This document shows positions 23,298-35,755 of a DNA stretch of 64,000 nt, piece by piece. Position numbers and translations under genes: made by a program. The notes under the pieces were generated by a model. That model did no database searches, was not told where the DNA came from, and was given only the letters and a program-made list of their open reading frames with translations. The DNA is taken from assembly GCA_029945375.1 (NCBI GenBank), contig CM057057.1, forward strand, positions 3,100,001-3,164,000, read 5' to 3'. How positions within the stretch are numbered: position 1 is the first letter of the stretch; every line of letters starts with the position of its first letter. The DNA comes from Agaricus subrufescens (taxonomy: Eukaryota; Basidiomycota; Agaricomycetes; Agaricales; Agaricaceae).

Positions 23298-25919
23298 TTA
23301 CATTATGATACACCCGTCATTATTCAAGTCGGGAATGATGGCAGGAGAATTCCGGCCGTTGCTAGACCTACCATTAGGTGACCACCACCTTGTCAAACCA
23401 CTTGATCTTTCGGCTCCACCCACAAAATCAATATCAAATATATCATCCGGGAAGTCGGGACTGATATTTCCCGCCCTTCTAGATGTGGTCTTCTTTCTCT
23501 TTTCCCTTGCTGCCCGGACGGCATCGACGGATTGCCAAGAGTAAAAAGTTTTCACGATTATCTTCTCTGGGTCACATTCATCATATCCAATCTTGAGATC
23601 CTCCTCACACATCTCATCCTTTCCGTCGACATATCCAAGCCGTCGGGCCCAAAATGCCCTAACACCCAGCCTCGGCCTGAGGATACCTTTGGAACCCAGC
23701 TCTTTCACTAGTCTCTCAACTACACCTCGGCAATCGATTGCTACTACTCGGGCATCGCGTGCTCTTCGCTCCCGTGAGAGATGAACAAACTCTTTAAGAG
23801 TACTTCCGCTCAACTTTGTCTCATCAGCCTCTAAAACACGAAGCTTGGGACATGCATGAATGACAGCAAGAAGTGCTTCGTCACTGAGATTGCCTGCATG
23901 TGAAACGACGAGCCACTCGAGCGCTTGACCCGGCTGGGGTAAACCTGGCTTCTGATCGACCGACTCAATATGCGGGGTGATAGCCGACAGAACAGAGTCT
24001 GTCAGGTCTACAGCATACTCCAGATCAAGACGGCGTATATGCGGAGTAGTGTTCAGCAGTCGAATCAGGCCGTCATCCTTCAAATCCGCGCCTATACCCG
24101 CCATCTCAAGAAACTCTAAATGAGGGACCGCATAAGCAAGATTCGAGCATGCCACATCAGTCAGCATGATACAGCTAGAGAGTGAGAGATGACGCAATCT
24201 GGTAACGCGCCGTAGAAGATAACCTTCGTTGACATGTTCTCGGCCGATCTGTAATGCATTCAAGCGTATGACTTCTGAACTCGGGCGTGCGGGACCGAGT
24301 GTATCGTTTACTGCAATGAACGCCTCCAGGGCAGAATCGTGCAGCTGACGGGCGTGACTGAGGTCCAAGATTTCTAGGTGAGGTGCCGCCTTCCCGAGTA
24401 GCCGCATAGTGGCGTCATCAATGTCCTTGAGACCAGATACCCTCAATTCTTTCAGGAATGAAGAGTCCTGAAGCATTAGAAGAGTATCGAAAAGGCAGCG
24501 TAGACCTTTAGCGTCCATACCGCTGCATCGATCTAAATTCAGTCGTTCGAGTTGTGGGCAAAATGCCCCTAGCGCTTCACAAGTTGTATTAGTAACCGCA
24601 GCCAATCCTTTGAGGGATATTTTTCGAAGAGATATGCAGCGGACGAGGAGATCATTGAGTGACTTTGTAGTCAAGGTAGAGCAGCCTTGCAGATTTATAG
24701 CCGTCAGAAGAGAATGAGATATATGTTTGGAGCAAAGATATTTGGAAATGTCAGTAAGCGTGGTGGCCTGCAGGTTACAGTGGCCCCTGAAGTCAAGCGC
24801 TCGAAGGAAAGGCCCAGCTGAGCGTGCAAGACGAAGGATAACAGATTTGGGAAGGCCGGGGAAAGAATGCAAGTCTAGGACCGTCCAAAGCTGGCCATCG
24901 TACACGAGAGACCGCCATAAACGAGAGACCTGTATCTGTGTGAACAACGTGAAGAGGTGCCAGGTTGCCGGACGACTTACTATAGCCAATTTAAATAACT
25001 CGCGAATACCTCTGTCCCTGCCGACGACTCGATGTCTCGACGAAACAGCTTTGCTGATGGTCCACCGCCCCTCGGCAACAGTATTCACGTGGTCGTCCTC
25101 GAATGACTGGATGAAACACTGGAAAATATGTATCTGGAGCTCCCTTGGCAAACTCTGTTCAATGTAGTTGCGGCGTAGTAAAGGCAGCGGTCTAAATATA
25201 TCTGACTGTGCAACAGGCACGACGTCGAGGGCAGAGAAAGGAGCAGGGGATGACTTTGAGCGGCCTTTGGTTCTGAATGAAAAACATGATGCTTTGATGC
25301 TGATATCGCTCTCGGTACCAGCCCTTGGGCGAACAAATGGGGGCGGAACAACGGCGTCGGGATCGTAGTGTAAAGGTGCTGCATACCATGGGGCTACGGA
25401 TGGATCGAGAGAAGAAGACAGCGTTGTGGGAGAGACTGTATCCACAGCACTAAGCGACCTCGTCTCTGACGGTGGTGTACTGCAGGTTACCGCCGCAGCA
25501 CTACTGTGCTTCCCCAACAGCAGCTTCCGAGCGAGATTGCTTTGCGTGCTGGTCGAGGTAGTGAGCTTGGCCCGGATCTTGGGCATGGTAAGAGAAGGAA
25601 AGGCGGGGGTGGATCGTACGGATATGTCGGAGAGCGATTGACATCGAGGGACGGTTGGCCTGGTGGAGGGTTCGTCTGCCGGTTGTGATGAACGACCGGG
25701 GGTGGAGACCGCGGTGTTGTCCTGGCTGCTCGGAGATAGCGAACTGGAGACAGAGCCGTAGGAAGAGGGGCCGACAGAGGGGGAGGGGGACCAGAGGGCG
25801 GGGTCGTAGTCGAGGCGGAGGTCGGGGAGGGCGAGCGGGGGGAGGGCGGGGGGGTCGTCGTCGGGGAGGGTGTGCTTGAGCATTGGGGGCTGGGAGGGCA
25901 GCGGGGCAGCGGGCAGCAA
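23298..25919 (-). CDS. F-box protein with leucine-rich repeats (AMN1/FBXL type)
   Basis: It is probably a substrate receptor of an SCF ubiquitin ligase. The start at 25919 (MLPAAPLPSQPP) leads into a long Pro/Ser-rich N-terminal region of about 250 residues. The F-box-like segment follows: LPRELQIHIFQCFIQ, then LFKLAI/VSRLWRSLVYDG. At least ten LRRs follow with the cysteine-containing consensus: LTAINLQGCSTLT, LRKISLKGL, LERLNLDRCSGM, LKELRVSGL, LEILDLSHA, LRHLSLSSCIMLT and LEFLEMAG. The frame is open throughout, but bases 24980..24930 form an in-frame 51-base intron (GTAAGT...ATACAG). Removing it restores the standard F-box sequence AIVSRLW and gives 856 residues. The C-terminal tail is basic (REKRKKTTSRR) and ends near GGCIIM-like residues (DGCIIM). 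The CxxM-type end could be a prenylation signal. Target unknown. Confidence 0.88.
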   Translation of the reverse strand: MLPAAPLPSQPPMLKHTLPDDDPPALPPLALPDLRLDYDPALWSPSPSVGPSSYGSVSSSLSPSSQDNTAVSTPGRSSQPADEPSTRPTVPRCQSLSDISVRSTPAFPSLTMPKIRAKLTTSTSTQSNLARKLLLGKHSSAAAVTCSTPPSETRSLSAVDTVSPTTLSSSLDPSVAPWYAAPLHYDPDAVVPPPFVRPRAGTESDISIKASCFSFRTKGRSKSSPAPFSALDVVPVAQSDIFRPLPLLRRNYIEQSLPRELQIHIFQCFIQSFEDDHVNTVAEGRWTISKAVSSRHRVVGRDRGIRELFKLAIVSRPATWHLFTLFTQIQVSRLWRSLVYDGQLWTVLDLHSFPGLPKSVILRLARSAGPFLRALDFRGHCNLQATTLTDISKYLCSKHISHSLLTAINLQGCSTLTTKSLNDLLVRCISLRKISLKGLAAVTNTTCEALGAFCPQLERLNLDRCSGMDAKGLRCLFDTLLMLQDSSFLKELRVSGLKDIDDATMRLLGKAAPHLEILDLSHARQLHDSALEAFIAVNDTLGPARPSSEVIRLNALQIGREHVNEGYLLRRVTRLRHLSLSSCIMLTDVACSNLAYAVPHLEFLEMAGIGADLKDDGLIRLLNTTPHIRRLDLEYAVDLTDSVLSAITPHIESVDQKPGLPQPGQALEWLVVSHAGNLSDEALLAVIHACPKLRVLEADETKLSGSTLKEFVHLSRERRARDARVVAIDCRGVVERLVKELGSKGILRPRLGVRAFWARRLGYVDGKDEMCEEDLKIGYDECDPEKIIVKTFYSWQSVDAVRAAREKRKKTTSRRAGNISPDFPDDIFDIDFVGGAERSSGLTRWWSPNGRSSNGRNSPAIIPDLNNDGCIIM

Positions 25920-26235
25920 TTAAGACACGAGCCGTGACGCCATTGATGGCAGGTGATCAGCCAGCCCCGCCTCGCCGTCCCTGCCTGCCATAACCGACTT
26001 CCTGGGCTCAATCAATACGTAATATATAAGTAATAAATCACACTAGAACAGAACAGCTGCACAACTACGGCTGGGGCATGCACCTAAGGTATTTCAAATG
26101 AATGTAGAATATTCGGCTAGCGCCTCCCCTGAACAAAAAAGGAGAGTCGTCTGCAAGAAGCAAAGAGGGAATGCGAAACAAGGACTAGAGCACATATCGC
26201 TCCAGCCGCCGTCCATGGGCACATCGGCATCAATC
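25920..26235. other. Intergenic gap
   Basis: The upstream region of the F-box gene and the 3' flank of the HMG/YABBY-like gene (316 bases). No further gene is visible. Confidence 0.45.
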
Positions 26236-26628
26236 TCAGGCTGCCTTCTTCGGATTCTCTGGCGCGTTCTTCCAGTTTGCCGTCGCTTGTTTGAATCTGC
26301 CATGGGGTCAGCCTGTGTCCAGGAACGGGTGCGGTGGCCCCACCTTTCCCTGTGTGGGAGGTCGGGCTCCTCCTCTTTGAGGCGCTGCATTTCTGATTGC
26401 TTCACAAACATGGCATTTCAGCATCGCATCGATCAAAGCCAACCCTCCTGACGCACCATGAATTTGTTGAACGGCGTCAGCTTCTTCCTACCTCCGCCAC
26501 CAGTAGATTTAGCTAGACAAGTCACGGTGATAAGCGTCAAACGCGGCACCCCGACGCGTCGATAATAAAGGCATACTTTTCTTCACCGACTTGGGAACCC
26601 CAACCTTCGTAGTAGTGGTAGGTGCCAT
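26236..26628 (-). CDS. Short HMG-box/YABBY-like nuclear protein
   Basis: A 74-residue protein in four tiny exons: 26628..26577, 26512..26457, 26399..26344 and 26296..26236. The introns are 64, 57 and 47 bases and the frame closes exactly. The sequence reads MAPTTTTKVGVPKSVKK, a Gly run, RKKLTPFNKFMQSEM, LKEEEPDLPHRERFK and ATANWKNAPENPKKAA. The pattern 'K-L-T-P-F-N-K-F-M', an acidic turn, 'H-x-E-R-F-K-A-NWK-APENPK' matches the YABBY/HMG-type fold: helix, acidic turn, then a W-K helix. YABBY-like short proteins are known in fungi as well as plants. Probable DNA binding in the nucleus is inferred. The basic N-terminus may be a localisation signal. The second intron uses an AAG acceptor (GTGAAG). 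Confidence 0.85.
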
Positions 26629-27296
26629 TGTGGGTATAAGTTGGTATTGGGCGTGTCGCCAAAGAGCAAGGTAACCAGGGGAAAACGCGCTTTTTGACGC
26701 GTCGTTCGGGGCTAGGGAGCTGGATGTAGGTTGTGAGGGACGCAACGCGGGGAAAGGAGACAGAAAGAGGCGCACGCGGGGCCGGGCAGAGGAGGGGGCG
26801 GGGGGTCAGAAAAGAAGGGGCTAGAGAAAAAGATGGCAGGAGGTGCATTTTGGGTGAACCAGACGGAACTTATACCTACGAAGGGTCATTCAAATGACAG
26901 GGCTTCGATCGCACTCCGCGAGACCCCTGTCACCCGGTCCCCCAACGCACCTTTGTCCGCCGCCGTCCTGGGTTTCCCTGTACACCTGACCCGCTCCCTC
27001 TCACCCCGCACCCACGCCCCTCAGCCACGTCAGCGGCCAATACAAAAAGTCTATTCCTCCACAGCCCTGCTCACTCAAAATCTTTATCTTCGCGACCGCA
27101 ACCTCTTCCTCTCTCCGCAATCCCACACTACTCGAAATCCCACTGAACAAACCGCGTCGCACAATAGTTCCTTTTTTGTTCCCAACCTTGATGTGTACAA
27201 ATAGAATCTTCAACGAATGGATACCATGTGTTCCCTGGCTGTGGGAATCTAGAAAACCTTGTATAATCCCATGTCATACCAGATGGCACCATACAT
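26629..27296. other. Intergenic gap
   Basis: The upstream region of the HMG/YABBY-like gene and the 3' flank of VPS33. Open frames on both strands (26833-27204 plus, 27001-27213 minus) have no recognisable content. Confidence 0.45.
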
Positions 27297-29951
27297 TTAT
27301 TGTATACCAGCGCTTGTTTTTGTCCCCGTCATCTTCCCAACGCCAGAGATACCCTCAATGATACTAGCACCGCTCACTATACCGGTCGTCGCAATCAAAA
27401 ACTTACGTCCTAAAAAAGGCAGCGGATCATTTAGTCCCCGGCCTGTGGTTTGTACTAAGCAGACTTTACCTGTGCTTTGTCTCGCTACCCAGCGCAGCGC
27501 CGCAATCTCCGTGTAGGTGCATCCACCAAGGAAAAACACCACCGTGGTGAGGGTACGTTCAACCGAATCAGCTGTATTTTGTCGCATGAGTTCAAATATA
27601 GCTCTGACGCGCGAAGAAGCTCACAGTTCGCAGCCGATAGACCACTAGAAGCCTGTTCAGACAGGTTTGGGACTATGTCTATTGTCTCTCCGGGAATTGC
27701 GTCTGCGACATCCTCAAACCCCCTCCAACCCACTATAGGATGTGCCCGTACTTTATTAGAAGCCCCCGCCGAGGCCGTCGCTGTTTCAGATCCAGGCTTT
27801 TCCTTTTCCGCTGGGTTGCTCAAAACACCACCCTTTTGAGCGATACACTGGACAAGCCGGATAGAAATTGGTGCAAAACCCGAATACACGTAACTGATGT
27901 CATTTTCAACCTCCTCCAGGGCCTCGGGGTTGTCATCAATCAGAAGCCGAAGCGACTTCCGAATTGTCGTATATGGGTATTTAGTGATCGTTGTATTCGG
28001 CGGTAGCGGTGTCGGAAGCAGGAGAGACAGGGGTGGGGACGCCAAAGACAACAACAGAGGTAAGTTTTCATAACCATAAGTCTATATCTTATGTGAGAAG
28101 AATAATGTCAAAGAAGGGCAACTTCTCCCAACCTGTAAAATTTCTCGTTTCAAATTATCCAGGACCTTGGACTTTATCCCTCCAGTAACAATGGATGCAA
28201 GGCATAAAAGGCGGAGAACTATATGAAGTTCTGCTCCTCGGGCAATCATGTCTTCAATAGCGGATATCTGGCTGCTAACCTCATACGAAGCGAGAAGGTC
28301 TAACGATCAGGGTCAGTTAATAGAAACATTTCCCTAGTTTTGGTATACTCGCTTTGTTGAATTTCCAGGGACTTATTGAACAGTTCTGTTCTCGTCAAAG
28401 GCACTAGTAGCTCAGACAGCCCTGTATCTTCTCAGAAGTCAGTAGAAGTTTCTTTCATTTAACCGTTTATAACCATACGAAGTTTGAGAGCCTGGTGTTC
28501 CGTTCGCAAACCACCGAGTTTCCCGACGAAGTCCCGCAATTGTGCTGGTGTCTTTGACTCTAAGTTCGTCTAAACGCTACATCAGATCAACATTATATAC
28601 ATGCACCGTTCTATCCATACCTTATAATTTTGGTCCAGAGTATGCGCAACCTTATTGAGTTTCCTCCCAACATTAGAGAAGTTCAGGTCCCTAAGGTCAG
28701 CATACAACGGATCTGTAGCCGTACTGAAGTGGTGCTTCTTTTTGGTTTCCTTCTTTACAGTAATCGAAGCCGCCGGTGTTTGTGACGTAGACGCCGCGTT
28801 GGTATTACTCGGAGGATTCGGAGGCGTTAGAAGCGAAACAGGTAATTCTACGTGTGCTGCAGACGTCATGAATACCAATAATTTTTTCGAATTAATTAAC
28901 CCACAGTTCTTGATTCCAATTAGTTCATCTACAAGGCCCTCATAGGTCAATTGGGTTAAGAAGGGGGTAATCATATCCACCCGCCGATCAAGGATAAGCA
29001 GGGAGTCAACAGAGGGTGAACTTAGTGATTGTGACTGCGCAAGTGTCTTTGGACCAGCCTTTACCAAAAGCGCCGCTAGTTTCTATGCCCAAATATTAGC
29101 AAGAATGATACACATACCACAGTGGCTCTGACCTACCGCGGCGTAGTCACCTTTCCCAACGATACGAGGAAAGGCTCCAAAACGGTTCTGCAATGCGATA
29201 AGTGCTTGCGCAGAGTCAAAGATTATTGTTTCATCGCCATCCTGTAGCTCTATAAATCGACAATCCCAGCATACAGTGGACATGACTCACCACCCACAAC
29301 TCTCTGAATGCGTCCTCCCGTTCCAGGGAGATAACATCGTCGGCAAGAGGAATAAATTGAAGGTTATATGTCGACAAAGTCACTTCGCCTAATACACCTT
29401 CTTCTTCTAGAACACGCGACACCAAAGTTGATAGCCGGGGAACGAGAAAAACCGTATAATTATGTTTCTGAGATTCTCGTGTATGTCGCTTAATTTGGTC
29501 TTCCGGAATGTTACCGTCTTGGTATACCCTCGAAATTGAAATACGCACCAGCCATTATCTTAATATGCTTGATCGACGGTCGAGTGAGATAGATGATGTT
29601 GGTAGTCGTCGCAGTGAGTGGACCGGCTTCAAGCCAAAACATCTTATCGACACCATGTTGCTGAGCTAGAAGTTCAGGTCCAGGAAGATACGCATATAGC
29701 CAGTAATGACAACCTTCAACAATGAAACTTCCGTAATTAGACCCAAAGGTCCAGCGATTGAAGCATCAAGAACCAATGTTTTTGCGCCGTTCACCTATCA
29801 CGAAATCAATGCAACCTCGCTATTACTTGTGGTGAGATGGACGAACCGAATTCAACGCGTCTACTAGGGACTTCTTCGCTACGTCACGGAGCACATTCAC
29901 ATCCAGAGCATCGGTCGAGTCGGAATTACTCGTGGAATCCCTATTTGCCAT
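27297..29951 (-). CDS. VPS33: Vacuolar sorting protein VPS33 (Sec1/Munc18 family, HOPS/CORVET subunit)
   Basis: Vps33 is the SM protein of the HOPS and CORVET tethering complexes. It chaperones SNARE assembly at the vacuole and endosome. The start at 29951 (MANRDSTSNSDS) is followed by LRDVAKKSLVDALNS and KTLVLDASIAGPLGLI, the typical SM N-terminus. The middle exons carry LLILDRRVDMITPFLTQLTYEGLVDEL, the core SM signature. LRDLNFSNVGRKLNKVAHTLDQNY follows, with a low-complexity Pro/Ser insert between the two. The C-terminal exons give PISIRLVQCIAQKG and VFFLGGCTYTEIAALRWVA, and end at 27297. All are Vps33-specific rather than Sec1-specific. About ten introns; the protein should be about 650 residues. 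Confidence 0.94.
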
Positions 29952-30177
29952 GCTCGGCCTCGAGGAAAGCGTGGTCGAAACGATACCAATTCGGTCAATA
30001 TAACCTGCACGCTGACCTCATAGCCAAACTATTTGGTAAATGCTTTAGTTACAAATAATACATTAACGTCTAATCCCCCAAATAATTTACGATATTCTAC
30101 ACCAGCAAAAAATGAAATAATACATTGTTGCATCGAATCACTTGAATGGTATATGTAGAAATGCATGAAATACAAAA

Positions 30178-33100
30178 TCAAATAGAATTCCGTCTTGCAC
30201 TTTTCCCCTTCCTTCTCTCAGGAGTTTTTTCGTCTGTCCCAGGGAGTACACCAGGTGGGAGCTTTCCTTCGGCTTTGAACTGGTGCAGGCAATCAAGGGC
30301 AGCCAAGTATCCCTTCTGTCGGATCTCCTCGAACTTTCCAAATTGAAGAGTACCATACTGATTGCAAATCAGTAAGTCAACCCGAAAGAAAGGAATTGTG
30401 ACATACCTCTTGAATTGGCATTTGGATGTATAGAGATCCCTTCGCGACCTTGACATCTTCAAGCGTATTGACACTTGAAACACTACGTATGTATGCTCAG
30501 CCTATAAAATAAACTGATATAGTCTTATGACGTACTAAGCAAGTCGGCTCTGGATTTCCGTGATGGCGGGGACGTGTCGTGCACCGGAAAACGGATTCCA
30601 CCTATTGATCAAGAGCCACCAGCCTGACACTGTATCTCCGAAATTTCGAGGAGAGTTATCATCAATCTAGAACCCTTCAGCGACGTTACAAACCAAGAAA
30701 GAAATGGATGTTTTACCGCTCCGACATCACACGCAAAAACAGTATTGGCTCCCATCGAAAACATCGCTTGAACCTTATCATAGTCAGTTACTGTTTGCTA
30801 GATTGTTTTCTGAACCTACAGGTAAATTGTCAACTGGAACAAGGCATGAATGTTAAGATCCATAGTTTCAGATTGATGAGTATGATACGCACTATATCCT
30901 CCATCTACCAAAAGCTGGCCGTTATCGCACAGGGGAGGGAGCAAACCCACAAGGGTCATCGAAGCGCCTTCATTCAAACATCAGCCGCGGTTCTAAAACG
31001 TTAACACTGACATACGGATATACCGCCAGGCGTAACCAGTTTCGTGGATCTCCATCCTTGATGTTATGATATTGGTAGTATTGCAGAAGTACGGGAGCCA
31101 CATGTCTTCTATGTGAAGATCATAGAATACCTGTCAACAGTGCTTAAGTTATTCCATGCTTCTAACCATCGAACTGATCGTAAGAAACTAACCTTGTACA
31201 ACGAGCGGTTGAATTCATGTCCCTAAGGATGCATTCAGTTGGGGGAGGAGTAAAATCAAATAAGGAGGCGCTTACAGTAGTATAAGCAACAATTGGATAA
31301 GTGACATCGGACAACATCCGCCAGATATTGCCCATTCGTCCACCAAACTGTTTTGCTTTGGCACTGGCAGAGATGAGGTTGCCTTCATGAGCATATAATC
31401 CTCCAATAAGTCCCCCTATGCTGGTACCTTCGACTGGAGTAAGTAAAACGTAATTAACCAGTAGTTATCAAACCAACCCCCAATATGGTCGATTGGAATT
31501 CCTGTCTCTTCAAGAGCACGGAGAAGTCCCTAAAAACTGTTTAACCACTGAAAAGGAAAGCGTTGAATGCATTCACGAACCAAATGTGCAATCCCCCTTG
31601 CGCCGCCACCACCAAGGACCAAACCAATGCTCTTTCCACAGATACGTCGGGCTAGTCTGGCAAAGTCACAGCTATGCGGGAGGCGCTGAGGGCGGGCAGT
31701 TGTTGCTACTCCAGTATACTTTTGGATGCCACTCTGGACCTTTTCTTTCAGATTTTTGAGAGCAACAACTGCATCTGGGTCTTTGGGCAGCGTGGTTTTT
31801 TGAATAGGGAAAATAACGTCCTAACAAAAATAAGATGTCACCGAATATGGCAACTGAATTCTATAGACTTACGGGTACTTCAACGTGGATATGTTGATGT
31901 ACCCATGGACGGGTCTAGGTGATTGAATTGTATTAGCAGATGTCTGATGGAAATTTAAAAAAGCGGAATAACCTTGAGCCACTCACGGGTCGAACCAGGT
32001 ACGACCGACCGATCAGCGTGAAGAAGGACCAACTCCTTACGTGCCGTAGTCTTCATGGAAAGAAGAAGACGCTCGTATTCTCCAACAGAAGGATCATCTC
32101 CAATGCCGACAACCATGACACAGTCAGCCTACAAGACATTAGTTGAGGTGTACTAGTACAGTGAACTATCAAGCATACCTGACGAATGCAGGTCTGGGTC
32201 CATGAACTATTTACTGGTGAATCTGCCACGTATAGAACAATCCTGAACCGTTGTTCTTGATCCGCGAGCCATCCAGCCAGCTAATGATGTCCTTAGTAGC
32301 TGTTTTCAGGTCTTCTCAAAACAAAACCAACCTTTAGTTTTCCTATCTTCGTGAAGGCATGACGACCTAGATGTCTCGAGATGATAGCCTGATTAAGATA
32401 CACCGTAGCTGCGCCAATGCTCTCTAAGGCAGACTGCAGCTTGCGTGCGAATGTCTCTATCGGTACATTGCGCGAAACGGGTAAAATGGCAACAGTTTTC
32501 AAATTGTAATTGTTGGGGCCAAATTCTGAAGGATTACTGCGGCCTGGACCACTCGATATGTCAACTTCTTTGCGAACTCGGGATGCGATCATGCGTAGTA
32601 TTCTGACCATAAACTCATCAGTACAAAAACATGGAAGCTATTAATGGAACGTACTGTGCTGTCATCTGAGGATTTCTGAGAAGGATATGAGTAAGCTACA
32701 ATAAACCAATACTATAGATAATACCTGGCTGAAACGGCGTTGAACAATGTCTGGGGCATGCGGATCAATTCCGTGTCACGAATAGCATGCACAGTCGTGC
32801 TTCTCCGTGAGCTGGTAATGACGTCCAACTCCCCAACAGTATCTCCTTGCCCATATTCACCTACGATATGAGTGGTACCTCTCTCCGTCTCCTTGATCGC
32901 ACGGAGTCGTCCATTGATCACGATGTAGAAACTGTCGCTGGCGTCGTTTGGCCTCCATAGCACCTGCCCTGCATTCACCTGCATCCAATCAAGCGAAGCA
33001 TCTATATGCAAAACTGCACAAAGAGTGAATATCTCAAATTTAAATTTGATAACAACGATAGTACACACCTAGTGGCGACAACAATGAGATTAGTCGTTTT

Positions 33101-35755
33101 GCAAGTGTCAGCAAAACAATCGGGCGTTTCTCCAGTAACCTTTCCAGGGCATGAGTAGGCAGGAAGCCAACAAAAGTATCAGTCTTAGCCCTGATATCCA
33201 CATAGGAGGCCGCACTGCATAGTGAGGCTGTGTTTTACTTTCAGAAACCAGTATCCAAGGAATACGGTGGTGGAATCGCACCTAGGTAACCAGCGATTCC
33301 TCCAGGTTTAACGGTGAATAGAACCTTTGCTTTAGATCGCTCATCCTTAAAGGACTCTGAATCATGATACGAGTCGGAGTTACTAAATGAATTCGCTTCA
33401 TAGTCTTTTGGTTCTGGTGGTAGTAAAATCTCCAGGAAACCATCGATAACGTAATAAAGACCTATGCAGGAATAAGCGGCCGTTTTTGAAGGCGCAGAGT
33501 CACAAAACTCACCAGTGTTTGCTTCTCCGGCTTTTGCTAGCGTAGATCCAGCAGGATAACAAAGTATTTCAACTTCATTATCAATGCCACGCATATAGTC
33601 TCCTGTTGAGAAGACCGAAGAAGTGCCGGTCATACTAGAGGCATCATCGCCTATGTCAAGTAATGAAAGAGAGCTAAAAGGAGAGTTGAAGTTAACGGGA
33701 CCCGTAGGCCGACGCGTATCTTGTGCTGCTAGCGGGGGAGTGCCGCTGGCGGAATCGCTTCCGCTCATAGGTGGTTGGAGAAGTCCGATAGATTTTGCAA
33801 TACATGACATGACCTCCTGGCGTAGGTCAAAATCATCAGATGGAATCCCGGCCCTGTTCGTGCGCGAGTTCTTGTCAGAAAAGGGTTCAGGATGAGGTAA
33901 ATACGGAGAGTGGTGAATGTTGTATACGCGACTCGATGGCCGATGTTCGCTGCCGTTATCCTTAGCCACTAGAAGATCACCTGCGTGAACGGCGTGACGA
34001 GAATTTCTTGACGGCGGCGGAACATTTTTACTTCTAGTATTCCTGACAGGAATGGGATGGTCGGAAATTCTCCCTAGAGAAGTAGCAGAATTTTCCCTGC
34101 TCCTAGATACAGCAGTTGCACTAGAGGTCGAAGAATATGAGAAAATGTCTGATCCGACACCAGAAGCATCAGAAGCTCCATCAAAACGATGTCGAAGGCT
34201 CTGCAAACCACCTCCCTCGTAGAACGAACGCGGCAGCGGATGGCAAGCCATATCATTGATCGCTTTTTCTGTCCGTAACACTTCACTTGTCAACCCTAGA
34301 TATCTAGAGGCAGCGTTGAAAGTGACTCGGGAGAAACGAGTGAGTATCACTAGATGTGCGTCAAGTTAAGTGGCATGCAACAGAGTTTGAACTCGTCGTG
34401 CTCACCTTGTACTACGTGCCCAGTCGCCTTCGGGTGCTGTTTCGTCAACCTCCTAAAAGCCTCTGCTGGTATAACAGCGAGGGTTGAGTCTACAGTAGCT
34501 CTGGCAATGACGCCTCGATGGCTTCTAGAGGGATGGTGGGGTTTGGGTCGCGAGGAATATGTAGACTGAGGACGATGAGTGTTGGCTGACCCAGGCGACG
34601 TCATGACATCTGGTGAGTTTACAAATCCTCCGGCGTGAACTGTCGAGGCAGCTGAAGAAGCGGAACGGCGTCTGCCACTTCCCTTAGGTCCAACGGAAGT
34701 GTTGTCGAGGGAAAGTAGTGAAACATCAGAATCTGTGGTGGTATGTCGTTCGTGTGCAGATGCGGCCGTAGCGGAATCTTCGGAAAATTGGTCCCAGCTT
34801 ATATGGACATCTTCTGTGAACAAACTGAGGATGGTGAAAAGGCTCGACAAAGTCCCCCCGCTGCCAACTTCATTCATAAGCTGGTATCCATTCATGTCTT
34901 CATCATCCCACAAGTCTTCTCGATTTGCATCTGAGGAATCTGTCCGAGCGAACACTTGTACCATACCATCTATCACACAGTAGAAACTGCGATCTTGATC
35001 GAGAGACATGCTGTCTCCTGCAATCAATCGTCTTGTTTGGAGGTGCCGCGCGAGTTCATGGAATACCTTGAAGTAAGTCAGGATTCTGAATCAAGCTTCT
35101 TTACTTGAGTACACACAGGCTTTTCGAGCTAATCGGGGGGTAGTCAGTAAGATTAGCTGACAAATTGTTCGAATGCTACGCACAAATCCAAAGACACGGA
35201 CAGCCTGCAAGAAGTCGTCCAGATAATTATGAAAAGATGGTGGTGGTTCGGCTGTAGTAGAAAAGAAAGTAGTAGTAAGATTTAAGGCGTCACAAGCAAA
35301 GAGTATACTCACCTGTATTCACGTCTGGATGCAACTCGTTCACATCGGGCTTCACTAGTGGGGGCTCCTTCAAGTGCGCATAGTCATTCAAGTATCGAAA
35401 ACGAATCCAGTAGTTCAACGCGATTGCAGAGAGAGTAAAAATTGCTACGAAATTCCAAAAGTCCAGCTGTAATGCCGATGATCCAAAACGATGAGCGGAG
35501 ATAAAGAATGAATGATTGAGCCCCACCGTTAGCGTCATTGAATACGAGAGGATGGCATATATAAAACGAGGGATGGTGATTGTGACGAGCGCGATGAGCA
35601 ATTTAGCCCATGATAAAAGCCATACTAATCATAAGAAGCTTTAGAGGAACGATGGAACAGGGAACACTATACGCACGAATGACCCAGAAGCACGCAGACA
35701 CCAAAGAAACCAGCGGATGTCGGTCGACCGTCCCTGCCAGGACCTCGGGGTTCAT
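30178..35755 (-). CDS. NTE1: NTE1-type lysophospholipase (patatin-like phospholipase, neuropathy target esterase family)
   Basis: Nte1 deacylates phosphatidylcholine at the endoplasmic reticulum. The start at 35755 (MNPEVLAGT) is spliced to [22 protein letters not shown] and a second hydrophobic stretch ([16 protein letters not shown]), giving N-terminal membrane anchors. The regulatory part has cyclic-nucleotide-binding-like domains: one near 34950 ([22 protein letters not shown]), one near 33450 ([13 protein letters not shown]) and one near 32900 ([30 protein letters not shown]). They are separated by Ser-rich linkers. The C-terminal patatin domain shows the oxyanion motif VLGGGGARG (near 31610), the nucleophile GTSIG (near 31420) and the catalytic Asp in VDGGY (near 30895). 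The tail ends in [12 protein letters not shown] at 30178. Many introns; length about 1500 residues, normal for the family. Confidence 0.95.
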
